Positions 34,064-42,966 of a stretch of 64,000 nucleotides of DNA are shown one piece after another. The notes under the pieces are model-generated. The model was not told the origin of the DNA, did no database searches, and saw nothing but the letters and a program-made list of their open reading frames with translations. Origin of the DNA: UBA8079 sp965205535 (GTDB lineage Bacteria > Pseudomonadota > Alphaproteobacteria > UBA6615); the NCBI GenBank assembly GCA_965205535.1, contig CBDBHH010000005.1, positions 620,001 through 684,000 on the forward strand, read 5' to 3'. Position 1 is the first letter of the stretch, and each line of letters starts with the position of its first letter. Both the position numbers and the translations under genes were made by a program.

Positions 34064-35203
34064 CTACTGGCGCAAAAGATCTCGAGAAATAATCACGCGC
34101 ATGATCTCGTTGGTGCCTTCCAGAATCTGGTGCACGCGGAGATCGCGCAGATAGCGCTGGATGGGAAACTCTTTCAGGTAACCATAGCCGCCGTGCAGCT
34201 GCAGGGCCTGGTTCACGACCTCGAAGCCGGTGTCGGTCGCCACCCGCTTGGCCATCGCCGCCGCCACGGTGGTGCCGTGCATCTGGTTGTCGAGCATCCA
34301 GGCCGCGCGGTGGATCATCAGCCGCGCCGAATCCAGCTCGGTCGCCATGTCCGCCAGACGAAACTGCAGCGCCTGGAAGTCCGCGAGCGGCTGGCCGAAC
34401 TGCTTGCGCTCCTTCAGGTAATCCCGCGTCGCATCGAGGCAGGCCCGCGCGCCACCGATGGAACAGGCGCCGATATTGAGCCGGCCGCCATCGAGGCCCT
34501 GCATCGCGATCTTGAAGCCGTCGCCTTCCGCGCCGATCAGGTTCTCGGCCGGCACCCGGCAATCCTCAAAGATCACCGCCGCCGTCGGCTGGCTGTTCCA
34601 GCCGAGTTTTTTCTCCAGCTTGCCGAAGGAAAGCCCCGGCGCGTCCTTTTCGACGGCGATGCAGCTGATGCCGTTGGGGCTGTCGTCGCCGGTGCGGACC
34701 ATGCACACGTACACATCCGCCGCCGAGCCACCGGAGATGAACGCCTTCGAGCCGTTGAGGACATACTCATCCCCGTCGCGTCTGGCGCTTGTCCGCAAGG
34801 CTGCCGCGTCCGACCCGGAGCCCGGCTCGGTCAGGCAGTAGCTGGCGAAGTGCTCCATGGTCGTGAGCCTGGGCAGGAACTTGGCGCGCTGGGCGTCACC
34901 GCCGAAGCTGTCGATCATCCACGCACACATGTTGTGGATGGAGATATAGGCCGCCGTCGACGGGCAGGCGCTCGCCAGTTCCTCGAAGATGATTGTAGAA
35001 TCCAGCCGACCGAGGCCCGAGCCGCCATGCTCGGGGTCGCAGTAGATGCCGGCAAGTCCCAGCGCGGCGGCGGCGCGGAGCGCGTCGACCGGGAAGATGC
35101 ATTCCTCGTCCCATTTCTCGGCATGGGGCAGCATCTCGTCGGTCGCGAAACCGCGCGCCATGTCCTGTATCGCGGACTGTTCTTCCGTGAGTTGAAAATC
35201 CAC
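34064..35203 (-). CDS. Acyl-CoA dehydrogenase, probably isobutyryl-CoA dehydrogenase
   Basis: The 379-aa flavoenzyme begins MDFQLTEEQSAIQDMARGFA and has YCLTEPGSGSDAAALRTSA near residue 127 for FAD contact, HGGYGYLKEFPIQRYLRDLR near 338 and the catalytic Glu362 in ILEGTNE. As the first gene of an operon with 3-hydroxyisobutyryl-CoA hydrolase and 3-hydroxyisobutyrate dehydrogenase, it most likely converts isobutyryl-CoA to methacrylyl-CoA. The intervening hydratase step and methylmalonate semialdehyde dehydrogenase are not encoded beside it. Confidence 0.92.
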   Translation of the reverse strand: MDFQLTEEQSAIQDMARGFATDEMLPHAEKWDEECIFPVDALRAAAALGLAGIYCDPEHGGSGLGRLDSTIIFEELASACPSTAAYISIHNMCAWMIDSFGGDAQRAKFLPRLTTMEHFASYCLTEPGSGSDAAALRTSARRDGDEYVLNGSKAFISGGSAADVYVCMVRTGDDSPNGISCIAVEKDAPGLSFGKLEKKLGWNSQPTAAVIFEDCRVPAENLIGAEGDGFKIAMQGLDGGRLNIGACSIGGARACLDATRDYLKERKQFGQPLADFQALQFRLADMATELDSARLMIHRAAWMLDNQMHGTTVAAAMAKRVATDTGFEVVNQALQLHGGYGYLKEFPIQRYLRDLRVHQILEGTNEIMRVIISRDLLRQ

Positions 35204-35340
35204 CGTGCGGCCCCGATTTATTGTCCTGAAATCCCTGCGCGGCGGAGTCTAACCGCTCGCACAGGCGGAACCAATCCCCACCCCGCGATAGCGGCAGACA
35301 GGCACGAATGCGCTAAACTGCAGCGACAAGGAGAACAATC

Positions 35341-36303
35341 ATGTCCGTCGATCGCCGCCTGATCCTGCTCACGGTGAAGGAGAATGTCAGCCTCACCGCC
35401 CTCGATGCCGCGACCGGCGACACGGTCGCTTGCGTCGAGGTGGGCACCCTGAACACCGGCAAACCCCACGAACTGGCGGTCTCCAACGATGGCCGACGCG
35501 GGTTCGTTTCCCTCTACGGCAGCGCCGACTACGGCCCCAACGTGCCCGACAACCGGATCGCCGTGGTCGACCTCACCGACATGACCCTGGCTGGCCATAT
35601 CGACCTCAACCTCTACAAGGGCCCCCACGCGCTGGTCATCGACCAACAAGGCAAGCTCTGGGCGACGGTCGATCACAGCCGCTGCGTGCTGGTGATCGAC
35701 CCGGACAGCTGGGAGATCGAGCACACGATCTGGCTCCAGACACCGGGGCATTTCCTCGCCGCGTCGCCCGACGGCCGGACCTTGTATGCCTCGTCCAAGG
35801 AATATCCGGTGATCACCGAGATCGACATCGAGAGCCGGACGATCACGGCGCGGATCGACGTGCCCGTCGGCGCCCAGGCGATCCGGGTCTCCAACGACGG
35901 TTCACGCCTGTTCGTCGGCGATTTCCACCGCCCCCTGCTGCACGTGATCGACTGCGCCGCGCGCACCCTGATCGCCACCCATCCGCTCACCGGCGTCCCC
36001 GGCTGGCCGTTCGTCTCACCGGACGGGAAGACCGTCGCCGTCAGCACCTATGACGAACCGGCCGACAAGGGCTATGTCGAGCTTCTCGACGCCGACAACC
36101 TCGATAACCGCCGGGTGGTGAATGTCGCCGACGAGCCGTTCCACACGCTGTTCAGCGACGACAGCCGGCACCTCCACGCCGCGTTGGGCAACGGCGAGGT
36201 GCCGAAGATCGACGTCGCGACGGCGGCAATCGTCGACGGCGGCTATCAGGCCGGGGGCTCGATGCCCGAGGCGATTGTGGCCTATGATCCGGTAACACGC
36301 TGA
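35341..36303 (+). CDS. YncE-like beta-propeller protein
   Basis: The 320-aa protein consists of about seven repeating units of 40-45 residues with NDGRRGFVS, SPDGRTLYAS, SNDGSRLFVG and SPDGKTVAVS motifs, typical of YncE/surface-antigen-like seven-bladed propellers. There is no signal peptide, so it is probably cytoplasmic. GGAG precedes ATG at 35341. The following CmcJ-like gene is 28 bases away on the same strand. Propellers of this type bind ligands or proteins; no catalytic residues can be named. Confidence 0.82.
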   Translation: MSVDRRLILLTVKENVSLTALDAATGDTVACVEVGTLNTGKPHELAVSNDGRRGFVSLYGSADYGPNVPDNRIAVVDLTDMTLAGHIDLNLYKGPHALVIDQQGKLWATVDHSRCVLVIDPDSWEIEHTIWLQTPGHFLAASPDGRTLYASSKEYPVITEIDIESRTITARIDVPVGAQAIRVSNDGSRLFVGDFHRPLLHVIDCAARTLIATHPLTGVPGWPFVSPDGKTVAVSTYDEPADKGYVELLDADNLDNRRVVNVADEPFHTLFSDDSRHLHAALGNGEVPKIDVATAAIVDGGYQAGGSMPEAIVAYDPVTR

Positions 36304-36331
36304 TCGGCAGCCCCCACCAAGGAACCGACCC

Positions 36332-37162
36332 ATGAGCCAGACCGCCGAACTCGACATCGTGGAAGCCGAACTCGACTACATCGTCGATGACGGCATCCCG
36401 GCGGTGCGCTACCTCGACTGGCCGGAGATGGAGCACAAGGCCCACATGCCGGCCTACGAGAAACATCTTGTGCCGATCCAGAACGGCCGCGCGGACCCGG
36501 CGCAGTTCACCCTGCCGTCCCACGGCTTCGCCTTCGTCGATCACCACACGAAGGTGCAGGACTTCTTCGACGAGGACGAAGTGCGCTCGGTCTACTACCC
36601 GGAAACCGAGGCCCTAATTCAGGCTCATAGCGGCGGCGCCAGCCGCGTGCTGGTGTTCGACCACACCCTGCGCACCGCCGAGCAGGCCCGCCAGCAGGCC
36701 GACCGGGTGCGCAAGGCGGTCTATTCCGTGCACAACGACTATACCGAGCACTCGGCGCCCCAGCGGGTGCGGGACTTCCTGCCCGAAGACGAGGCCGCGG
36801 CCACGCTCGAGAAACGCTACGCCATCATCCAGACCTGGCGATCGATCGCGCCGCGCGTGGAACGCGACCCGCTGGCCCTGTGTGACGGCAAGACGATCCC
36901 CGAAGAGGGTTTCATCCCCTACCAGCGGCGCTATCGCTACCGCACCGGCGAGACCTATCACATCGCCTACAACCCGGCACACCGCTGGTTCTGGTTCCCG
37001 CAGATGACGCGCGAGGAAGCCCTGGTGTTCAAGGTCTACGACACGGATGCCTCGGCCGGCGTGCGCTTCACCGCCCACACCGCCTTCGACGACCCGAACA
37101 CACCGCCCGACGCGGCGATCCGCGAGAGCATCGAGATGCGCGCGCTGGTGTTTTACGAGTAA
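36332..37162 (+). CDS. CmcJ/NvfI family oxidoreductase-like protein
   Basis: The 276-aa protein shows the CmcJ/NvfI pattern: VHNDYTEHSAPQRVRDFLP near residue 140, IIQTWRSIAPRVERDPLALCD near 170 and FPQMTREEALVFKVYDT near 228. Members include CmcJ of cephamycin synthesis and fungal Fe(II)/2-oxoglutarate-type enzymes. His-x-Asp in HNDYT could be part of an iron site. Most bacterial homologues lack assigned functions. It is likely co-transcribed with the upstream propeller gene and is the last GC-rich gene before the AT-richer patch. Confidence 0.82.
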   Translation: MSQTAELDIVEAELDYIVDDGIPAVRYLDWPEMEHKAHMPAYEKHLVPIQNGRADPAQFTLPSHGFAFVDHHTKVQDFFDEDEVRSVYYPETEALIQAHSGGASRVLVFDHTLRTAEQARQQADRVRKAVYSVHNDYTEHSAPQRVRDFLPEDEAAATLEKRYAIIQTWRSIAPRVERDPLALCDGKTIPEEGFIPYQRRYRYRTGETYHIAYNPAHRWFWFPQMTREEALVFKVYDTDASAGVRFTAHTAFDDPNTPPDAAIRESIEMRALVFYE

Positions 37163-37599
37163 GCGGGGTGGGTGTTGGAGTGCAACTTCTCGGAGCGCTG
37201 TAGCCCGCGACAGCCGGAGATTACCGAGAGTCACGACGCGCGGTCAGGAGTATCTACAACTGCTCGGTCTCGTTACCTGGGGTTTATCGAGAGCTAGAAT
37301 GTGGTGCCAGTGGGACGTCGAGCCGTTCACTCCTGACACTTGGAACATATTAGTTATCTAGGTACCCAGTTATCGGAACGCATTGCCGTTCGCTTTCGAT
37401 ATTTGCTTATTTGCGGTTGCAAATCTTCCGAATCGAGTAGCGGCAGCCAGCACTCCATAGTTAAAACTCTACGCAGTTGAGAAAGTAGAGGTCATGGTCC
37501 CACTAGTCCCTGGACCAACGGCCAATAATCGTTCTTGCCATACAAGAAGTACTTGTAGAATGATACCGCTAAAGGTGTATTTTTGTTGGGGAGAGAGAT
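37163..37599. other. AT-richer non-coding stretch
   Basis: This 437-base region is visibly less GC-rich than its surroundings and contains no supported gene. Near its end, TTGCCA (37535-37540) and TAGAAT (37556-37561) are separated by only 15 bases, a weak promoter-like pair around the repeat ACAAG-AAGTA-CTTGT at 37542-37556. It may carry the promoter of the following lipoprotein gene. The change in composition at about 37165 may mark the left boundary of an insertion. Confidence 0.4.
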
Positions 37600-38811
37600 A
37601 TGCGTTTTTGTTCATTCGCGGCGGCCCTGTTTCTTGCGGCCTGCACGTCGCCCATCGTTCAGACAACATCAAATGACGGCAGCCCTGGCACGCCGTACGC
37701 GATCCCATATGGTCTCGTACCCGTACAAGTGTTCGCAGATTCGGAAGGGATCGGGGTGACGATTGAATCTGCGACCCTCGCGGCAGACAGCAAAGTGGGA
37801 GTCCTAGTCGCCAAGCTGAACTCGTCAGCGTTCAATCGCGAGGACGTCAAGGTCGAAGTGGATGCGGCGACTGGGTTTCTGACGGCGGTGACGACAGATT
37901 CAGACGCGAAGCTCCCCCTCGTCGTCGACGAACTCTCCCAAACTGCCGGGCGCCTCGTGTTGCAAAGTGGCAAGGCGGCTGTCCTGGAAAACAGAGTCAC
38001 TTTGTTTGAAGGAACTTTCGATCCGCTGTCGTCAGACGATGTGAAGCGTATAAACACCGAACTCTGCAATGCGGTCATACCGGCAAGCTCGCTGTTCGTG
38101 GCAGAAAACGAGGACGCAGTAGCCGCGGACGGGGATGTGACGGGGCTCTCTGAATGCAGTGATTCCAACCAGAAGCTCGTGCGCCTCAGCATCGCAGGCA
38201 ATGATGCAAGCAACTCCAACGAGAGCGAAAGCGGTCCCAACATTTCAACGTGCGCCGCCGGCATTTGCGTGCGTGCGATGACGTCCAGGATAGTGCGAGT
38301 TGAGTCGAACGGTCGGCAGCTTGGCGAAAAAGTGGTCAACGTTCCCGCACGGGAGGTAATCGCGGTCCCGCTGAACCGCTCAGCATTGGCCGATCGCAAC
38401 ACAACGCTTACCCTCGAGAATGGAATCCTGACAAGCTTTCACGATATCAAGGAGTCAGAGGTGCTGGCCCTCGCAAAGATCCCGGGGCAGATTATCGCGG
38501 GCCTGATAAAGGGGCTAACCGATCAGCTCGGCGCCGAAAAGGACATCGTTGATGCACGAAAAACCCTGGTTGAAAGCGAAACCAATCTGGTCAGAGCACA
38601 GTCCGAATTCAACGAAGAATCTCTCAAACTCCAGAGCGGAAGTTCGAACGACGCCCCGGCGATCGCGGCATACCGCTCAGATACACTGACAGTCCATGTC
38701 ATTTCCGCACCGTTCACGAGAGCCCTCGAAGAACGTGCAAGAAGTCGCGAGAATACTGAACCGAATGTGAGCTTCCAAGAAAGTGAAGCGGTCGGAGACA
38801 TAGTCCAATGA
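37600..38811 (+). CDS. Predicted lipoprotein of unknown function with C-terminal coiled coil
   Basis: The 403-aa product starts with a lipoprotein signal, MRFCSFAAALFLAAC, with Cys15 in an LAAC lipobox and Thr at +2, predicting outer-membrane sorting. The body contains a Cys pair in STCAAGICVRAM, a stretch LTLENGILTSFHDIKESEVLA, and a heptad-like segment (about residues 305-345) rich in Glu, Lys and Leu. GGGGAGAG precedes the ATG. Its stop overlaps the following protease ATG as ATGA. Composition is less GC-rich than its neighbours, suggesting transfer. I do not recognise the family and assign no function. Confidence 0.75.
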   Translation: MRFCSFAAALFLAACTSPIVQTTSNDGSPGTPYAIPYGLVPVQVFADSEGIGVTIESATLAADSKVGVLVAKLNSSAFNREDVKVEVDAATGFLTAVTTDSDAKLPLVVDELSQTAGRLVLQSGKAAVLENRVTLFEGTFDPLSSDDVKRINTELCNAVIPASSLFVAENEDAVAADGDVTGLSECSDSNQKLVRLSIAGNDASNSNESESGPNISTCAAGICVRAMTSRIVRVESNGRQLGEKVVNVPAREVIAVPLNRSALADRNTTLTLENGILTSFHDIKESEVLALAKIPGQIIAGLIKGLTDQLGAEKDIVDARKTLVESETNLVRAQSEFNEESLKLQSGSSNDAPAIAAYRSDTLTVHVISAPFTRALEERARSRENTEPNVSFQESEAVGDIVQ

Positions 38812-39669
38812 CATCCGGTGATGATTCATCCAACGGTGTAATTTGGGATGAGCACGATCTCGACGAAGACAACGTCGACGAAGAATTTCTACTCAGCGTC
38901 GACGGAAAAGAAGACGGCGGCGACCATAGCCTGGCTGGTGTCCGCGAGGGCAGGTTCGCCAACAGCTACATGGTGGGGACAAACGGCGGTGCGACCTACG
39001 AGGATGACATCAGGCCAACTGCGCCAAAACCAGGCGATGTTTCTGAGCAACAAACTGTCGAGTCGCCCGATAAGCATCCGGAGATGGATTCAGACGGTGG
39101 GTTGCAAAATGTGCACGGACGAGATGATCGGCAGATTGTCCGAGACACCAGCCGCATCCCCGCACGCTCGATCGGGCTGTTGAGAATTCTATATGAGAGC
39201 GGAAAAACGCGGTATGGAACTGCATGGCTTATTGGTCCACGCACACTTGCTACTGCTGCGCACAATCTGCTCGATCCAAGAGAAGGCCGAGCAAAGAAAT
39301 TGGCAGTCGGGCTGGGATTCGACGGACAAAACCCACGCGGCGGTTGGCACAGGATAGTCGACGCTCGCTACCCATCGACCTGGTCTAAATCACCTTCGGC
39401 TGAGAACCCGCATGATTTCGCCGTTATCAAGATCGAGAACCCCAAGGTGGGCAACCGGTTCGGCAGGTCGTATCCTCCATGCTGGCGATCAGCGCATCCA
39501 CCATCAGTGTGACGCCGGACCGGGTATGAGCGGCGGTCCGCTCTACGCGAAATTCGGCGACAAGCGTATCGCTATAGGGATCCACGTCTCCGGCGGGAAT
39601 CGGGCGAACATCGCAACCCGGATTGGCGCCGTTGCGTACAAACTGTTCGATGAACATCGATCCTGGTAG
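38808..39669 (+). pseudogene. Trypsin-like serine protease, disrupted
   Basis: The first frame (to about residue 219) has a long acidic N-terminus without signal peptide, then a chymotrypsin-fold protease domain with His152 in ATAAHNLLD and Asp203 in HDFAVIKI. The rest of the domain continues in another frame: GRILHAGDQRIHHQCDAG then GMSGGPLY, with the catalytic Ser codon at 39529-39531. About 20 residues expected between these parts (the GYPG-type strand) appear missing. A deletion of 3n+2 bases near 39460 is the simplest reading. Overlap with the lipoprotein stop suggests the two were expressed together. Native function unknown. Confidence 0.75.
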
Positions 39670-39891
39670 ACGAGATACGCAACCGATACGATCGGGTCCG
39701 ACCTTGGTTTCATTTTTGAAATTTGTGCCATGCCTCAATGGCTCCGCCGCGAAGATCGCTGCGAACTAGAGCCGTGAAGTAATTGAATGCCGACAATATT
39801 TGTTTATTAGGAACCAAGGTAAGCCGTCAGCCAAACTTTCGACTACTCACTCCCCTATTTGGTTGCCGGCGTAATTAGGTGAACGCCCCCC

Positions 39892-40650
39892 TCACGTCAC
39901 TGTCATGCCGCCGTCCACGGCGAGCACATGACCCGTCACATAGGCCGCCGCCGGGCTTGCGAGATATGAGACTGCTCCGGCGATGTCTTCCGGCTCGGTA
40001 AACCGCCCGAGCGGAATTTTCGACAGGCCCGCGTCCCGGCGCGCCGCGTCGTTGTCGAAGATCTCGGCCCGCAGCTTGGTCATCGAGGTGCCCGGCGCCA
40101 CGGCGTTTACCCGGATATTGTGGGGCGCCCATTCCGCTGCCAGGTGGCGGACCAGCCCGCCGATGGCGGCCTTGGAGATACCGTAGGGGGACACGTTCAC
40201 CGCGCCGACGGTGGTGAAGGTGGAGGCGATGTTGATGATCTGGCCGGGTCGACCGGCTTCGATCAGGTGGCGCGCGACCGCCTGGGTCATCATGTAGGTG
40301 CCCGTCACGTTGATGCGCATCACCGCCTCGAACTCGTCGGTCGCCACGTCGAGGGCCGGTTTCGCCAGCAGCATGGCCGCGTTGTTGACCAGCAGGTCTA
40401 TGCGTCCGAAGAGGTCGAGGACATCGGCGACGGCGGCGGCGATGCTCTCGTCCGACTTCAGGTCGAGCGCGACGCCGAGGGACTGCGCGCCCGCGGCCTC
40501 AATCGCCGCCAGCGTGTCGGACAAATCCGCCGGGTCGAGCTCCGTCACCGCAACATCGAAGCCGTCGCCCGCCAGTTTCGCCGCGATAGCGGCACCCAGA
40601 CCGTAGGACGCGCCCGTCACCAGCGCGACCGGCCGCGGATCGTTACTCAT
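39892..40650 (-). CDS. Short-chain dehydrogenase/reductase (SDR)
   Basis: The 252-aa classical SDR has the cofactor motif VTGASYGLGAAIA, NNAAM near residue 90, the catalytic Ser in NIASTF and YGISK near 155, and the ending GHVLAVDGGMTVT. The Asp/Glu after the second strand (TELDPADL) favours NAD(H). ATG at 40650 is chosen because GGAGAG lies 5 bases before it; it overlaps the stop of the upstream beta-hydroxyacid dehydrogenase gene by 4 bases. Substrate unknown. Confidence 0.92.
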   Translation of the reverse strand: MSNDPRPVALVTGASYGLGAAIAAKLAGDGFDVAVTELDPADLSDTLAAIEAAGAQSLGVALDLKSDESIAAAVADVLDLFGRIDLLVNNAAMLLAKPALDVATDEFEAVMRINVTGTYMMTQAVARHLIEAGRPGQIINIASTFTTVGAVNVSPYGISKAAIGGLVRHLAAEWAPHNIRVNAVAPGTSMTKLRAEIFDNDAARRDAGLSKIPLGRFTEPEDIAGAVSYLASPAAAYVTGHVLAVDGGMTVT

Positions 40651-41531
40651 GTCGTCTCTCCGTCGGATCCATCGCGCAGGAATTTGTAGATCTCCGTGAA
40701 GTCGGCGCCGGGCATCGCCGCGTTGGCCGCGTTCCACAGGCCCGTCATCGTAGAACCCACCTTGTCGGGCGTGCCGGACTTGCTGACCTCGTCGAAATAC
40801 AGCGCCACGTCCTTGGTCATCAGCGCCATGGCGAAGCCCGCATCGAAACTCTCGGTGGCGACCCGGTTGGGGAACTTGTCCGCCGAGGCCGTGTTGCGGC
40901 CGGTCGAGACGTTGACCACGTCGAGGATGGTCTCCATGGCCACCCCGTGGCCGAGGCCGAACTGCACCGCCTCGCTGGTCGCGGCCATGGCCGTGGCCGA
41001 CAGGAAGTTGTTGAGCAGCTTCACCGCCTGGCCCTGTCCGGGCGTCGCGCCGACATGAAAGGTATTCCCGCCCACCGCGTCGAACGGGCCGGCCAGTGCC
41101 GACACAGCATCATCCGGCCCCGACGCGATTACGGTCACCGTCCCGGCGATGGCGCCTGCTTTGCCACCGCTAACCGGCGCGTCCACGAAGGTGATCCCGC
41201 CCGCGGACAAAGCCGCGCCGATCTCGCCGGCGGCCTGGGGGCCCGTGGTCGAGAAATCGACGACCGTCGAGACGCGGCGGTCGGGCGCGTTCAGGATCTC
41301 GTCGCAGACGGACGCGACGATCTTGCCGTCGGGCAGGCTCAGGAACAGCGTGTCCTGCTGTGCCACCGCCGCCACACTGTCCGCGATCGTCGTACCCTCG
41401 GGCGCCCGCGCGGCCGCGCCCGCCGCATCAAACACGGTCGGGGTGAAGCCCGCCGCGCATAGGTTGGCGCACATGGGCGCGCCCATGTTGCCCAGCCCGA
41501 TAAACCCGTAAGATGTGTCCGGCATGCTCAT
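40647..41531 (-). CDS. NAD(P)-dependent beta-hydroxyacid dehydrogenase (HIBADH family)
   Basis: The 294-aa protein has YGFIGLGNMGAPMCANL at the start, FVDAPVSGGKAGAIAGTVTV near residue 120 and catalytic Lys in GQAVKLLNNFLSATAM near 170. It differs clearly from the valine-pathway copy at 32072-32959 and is coupled to an SDR gene, so it probably serves another hydroxyacid. ATG at 41525 is an alternative start. A lactonase-like gene is divergently transcribed from 41606. Confidence 0.9.
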   Translation of the reverse strand: MSMPDTSYGFIGLGNMGAPMCANLCAAGFTPTVFDAAGAAARAPEGTTIADSVAAVAQQDTLFLSLPDGKIVASVCDEILNAPDRRVSTVVDFSTTGPQAAGEIGAALSAGGITFVDAPVSGGKAGAIAGTVTVIASGPDDAVSALAGPFDAVGGNTFHVGATPGQGQAVKLLNNFLSATAMAATSEAVQFGLGHGVAMETILDVVNVSTGRNTASADKFPNRVATESFDAGFAMALMTKDVALYFDEVSKSGTPDKVGSTMTGLWNAANAAMPGADFTEIYKFLRDGSDGETT

Positions 41532-41605
41532 CGTCCCCCCGCTGGCCGGTCGTGCGCCGGCCTTCGCGGGGCATTATAGCGGAGCGGCCCATTGGGGAGG
41601 GAAGA

Positions 41606-42412
41606 ATGACATCACCGAAAACCTGGGAACTCTACGCGGTCAAATACGGGACGCTGGCCGAACGGATGCGCCGCGAGAGCTTCGTCAAGCTCGACCCCCA
41701 TGACGACGGCCCCATGCCCATCGACTATTACGTCTGGGCCGCCGTGTCCGACGACCAGGCCATCGTCATCGACACCGGCTTCGACGACGCCGAGGCGAAG
41801 AACCGTGGGCGTAGTCTTATCCGCAGCGTCACCGACGGGCTGGCGACCATCGGCGTCGAGGCGGCGACCGTCTCCGACGTGATCGTCACCCACCTGCATT
41901 ACGACCATATCGGCGGGCACGCCCAGTTCCCCGCCGCAAAATTCCACCTGCAGGAAAAGGAGATGCAGTTCGCCACGGGCCCACACATGTGCAGCCATGT
42001 GGTGAACGCGTCGTTCACGCCGAATCATGTGGCGGACATGGTGCGCAACGTCTTCGAAGGACGGGTGTCGTTCAGCGACGGCGACGCCGAGATCGCGCCG
42101 GGCATCACCGTGCACCTGACCGGCGGCCATTCCATGGGGCTGCAGTTCGTGCGCGTGCTGACCAAGCGCGGCTGGGTCGTGCTGGCGTCGGACGTGACGC
42201 ATTTCTACGAGAACCTGGAACGGCGCATGCCCTTCCCGGTGATCTACAACCTCGCCGACATGGTCCGCGGCTTCGACGCGCTGGAAGCCCAGGCGGAAAC
42301 GCCCGGGCACATCGTGCCCGGCCACGACCCGCTGGTGCTGGAACGCTACCCGGCTCCCGATCCTCGCCTTGAGGGGATCGCGGTCCGGCTGGACGTCACA
42401 CCGAACGCCTAA
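41606..42412 (+). CDS. N-acyl homoserine lactonase family metallo-beta-lactamase-fold hydrolase
   Basis: The 268-aa protein has the dinuclear-zinc motif THLHYDHIGGH near residue 97 (HxHxDH) and further ligands in LTGGHSMG near 173 and ASDVTHFYEN near 195. TWELYAVKYGTLAERMRRESF at the N-terminus resembles AttM/AiiB-type quorum-quenching lactonases. It could open acyl-homoserine lactones or another lactone. GGGAGG precedes ATG at 41606. Its end overlaps the convergent VOC gene by 4 bases. A metabolic lactonase role is equally possible. Confidence 0.87.
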   Translation: MTSPKTWELYAVKYGTLAERMRRESFVKLDPHDDGPMPIDYYVWAAVSDDQAIVIDTGFDDAEAKNRGRSLIRSVTDGLATIGVEAATVSDVIVTHLHYDHIGGHAQFPAAKFHLQEKEMQFATGPHMCSHVVNASFTPNHVADMVRNVFEGRVSFSDGDAEIAPGITVHLTGGHSMGLQFVRVLTKRGWVVLASDVTHFYENLERRMPFPVIYNLADMVRGFDALEAQAETPGHIVPGHDPLVLERYPAPDPRLEGIAVRLDVTPNA

Positions 42413-42966
42413 CTCTTCGCCATTTCGTGGGCGAGGTCCGACGACCATTCACCACGCGGTCGATAACCCTCGGTGGCACGGCATCTCTCTTCGGTCAGTT
42501 TAATGATTTCGTCGTCGGACAGGTCGAAGTCGAGATGATCGCCGAAGGGCTGGGGCACGTGGAAGGGGGAGTCCAGATAGACTTCCAGATTGTTGCCCTC
42601 GGGATCGTCGAAATAGACCGACCAGGCATTTCCGTGGTTGCGCGGCAGCAAGTTCTCGACGCCCTCCGCAACCACCCGGCGATACATCACCCGCAACTCG
42701 CTCAGGGACTTCACCGTGAACGACAACTGGTTGATCGTGCTGGGCGCGTCTTCGGGGCGGCCTTCGGCCAGAATGACCTGATGATGCATCGCGGGATCAT
42801 TGGACATGAAGGTGATGTGGCCGTTGTAACGTTCGACGAACCCACGATCGGTCACGGTGAAACCAAGAATGCGGGTGTAGAAATCGGCCATTCGGTCGGT
42901 ATCGCGCACCCACATGCCAGCATGGGAGAGCTGGGGTTTGATCTGTTCGGTCATGGCGTTCGTCAT
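42409..42966 (-). CDS. VOC-family (glyoxalase/extradiol dioxygenase fold) protein
   Basis: The 185-aa protein begins SHAGMWVRDTDRMADFYTRILGF, the first beta-alpha-beta module of a VOC metalloenzyme, and carries VYFDDPEGNNLEVYLDSPFH near residue 125, the second module with its Glu ligand. This resembles biphenyl-2,3-diol dioxygenase-like or glyoxalase proteins. It overlaps the end of the upstream CoA-transferase gene by 4 bases (stop at 42963), so the two are probably co-translated. Substrate unassigned. Confidence 0.87.
   Translation of the reverse strand: MTNAMTEQIKPQLSHAGMWVRDTDRMADFYTRILGFTVTDRGFVERYNGHITFMSNDPAMHHQVILAEGRPEDAPSTINQLSFTVKSLSELRVMYRRVVAEGVENLLPRNHGNAWSVYFDDPEGNNLEVYLDSPFHVPQPFGDHLDFDLSDDEIIKLTEERCRATEGYRPRGEWSSDLAHEMAKS

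Noticed and set aside
37535..37561. Possible sigma-70 promoter TTGCCA...TAGAAT before the lipoprotein gene
   Set aside because: The spacer is only 15 bases, too short for confidence. It is mentioned only within the non-coding stretch.
39670..39891. Possible small gene in the gap after the broken protease
   Set aside because: The 222-base AT-richer gap contains no frame with a start, ribosome-binding site and protein-like composition.
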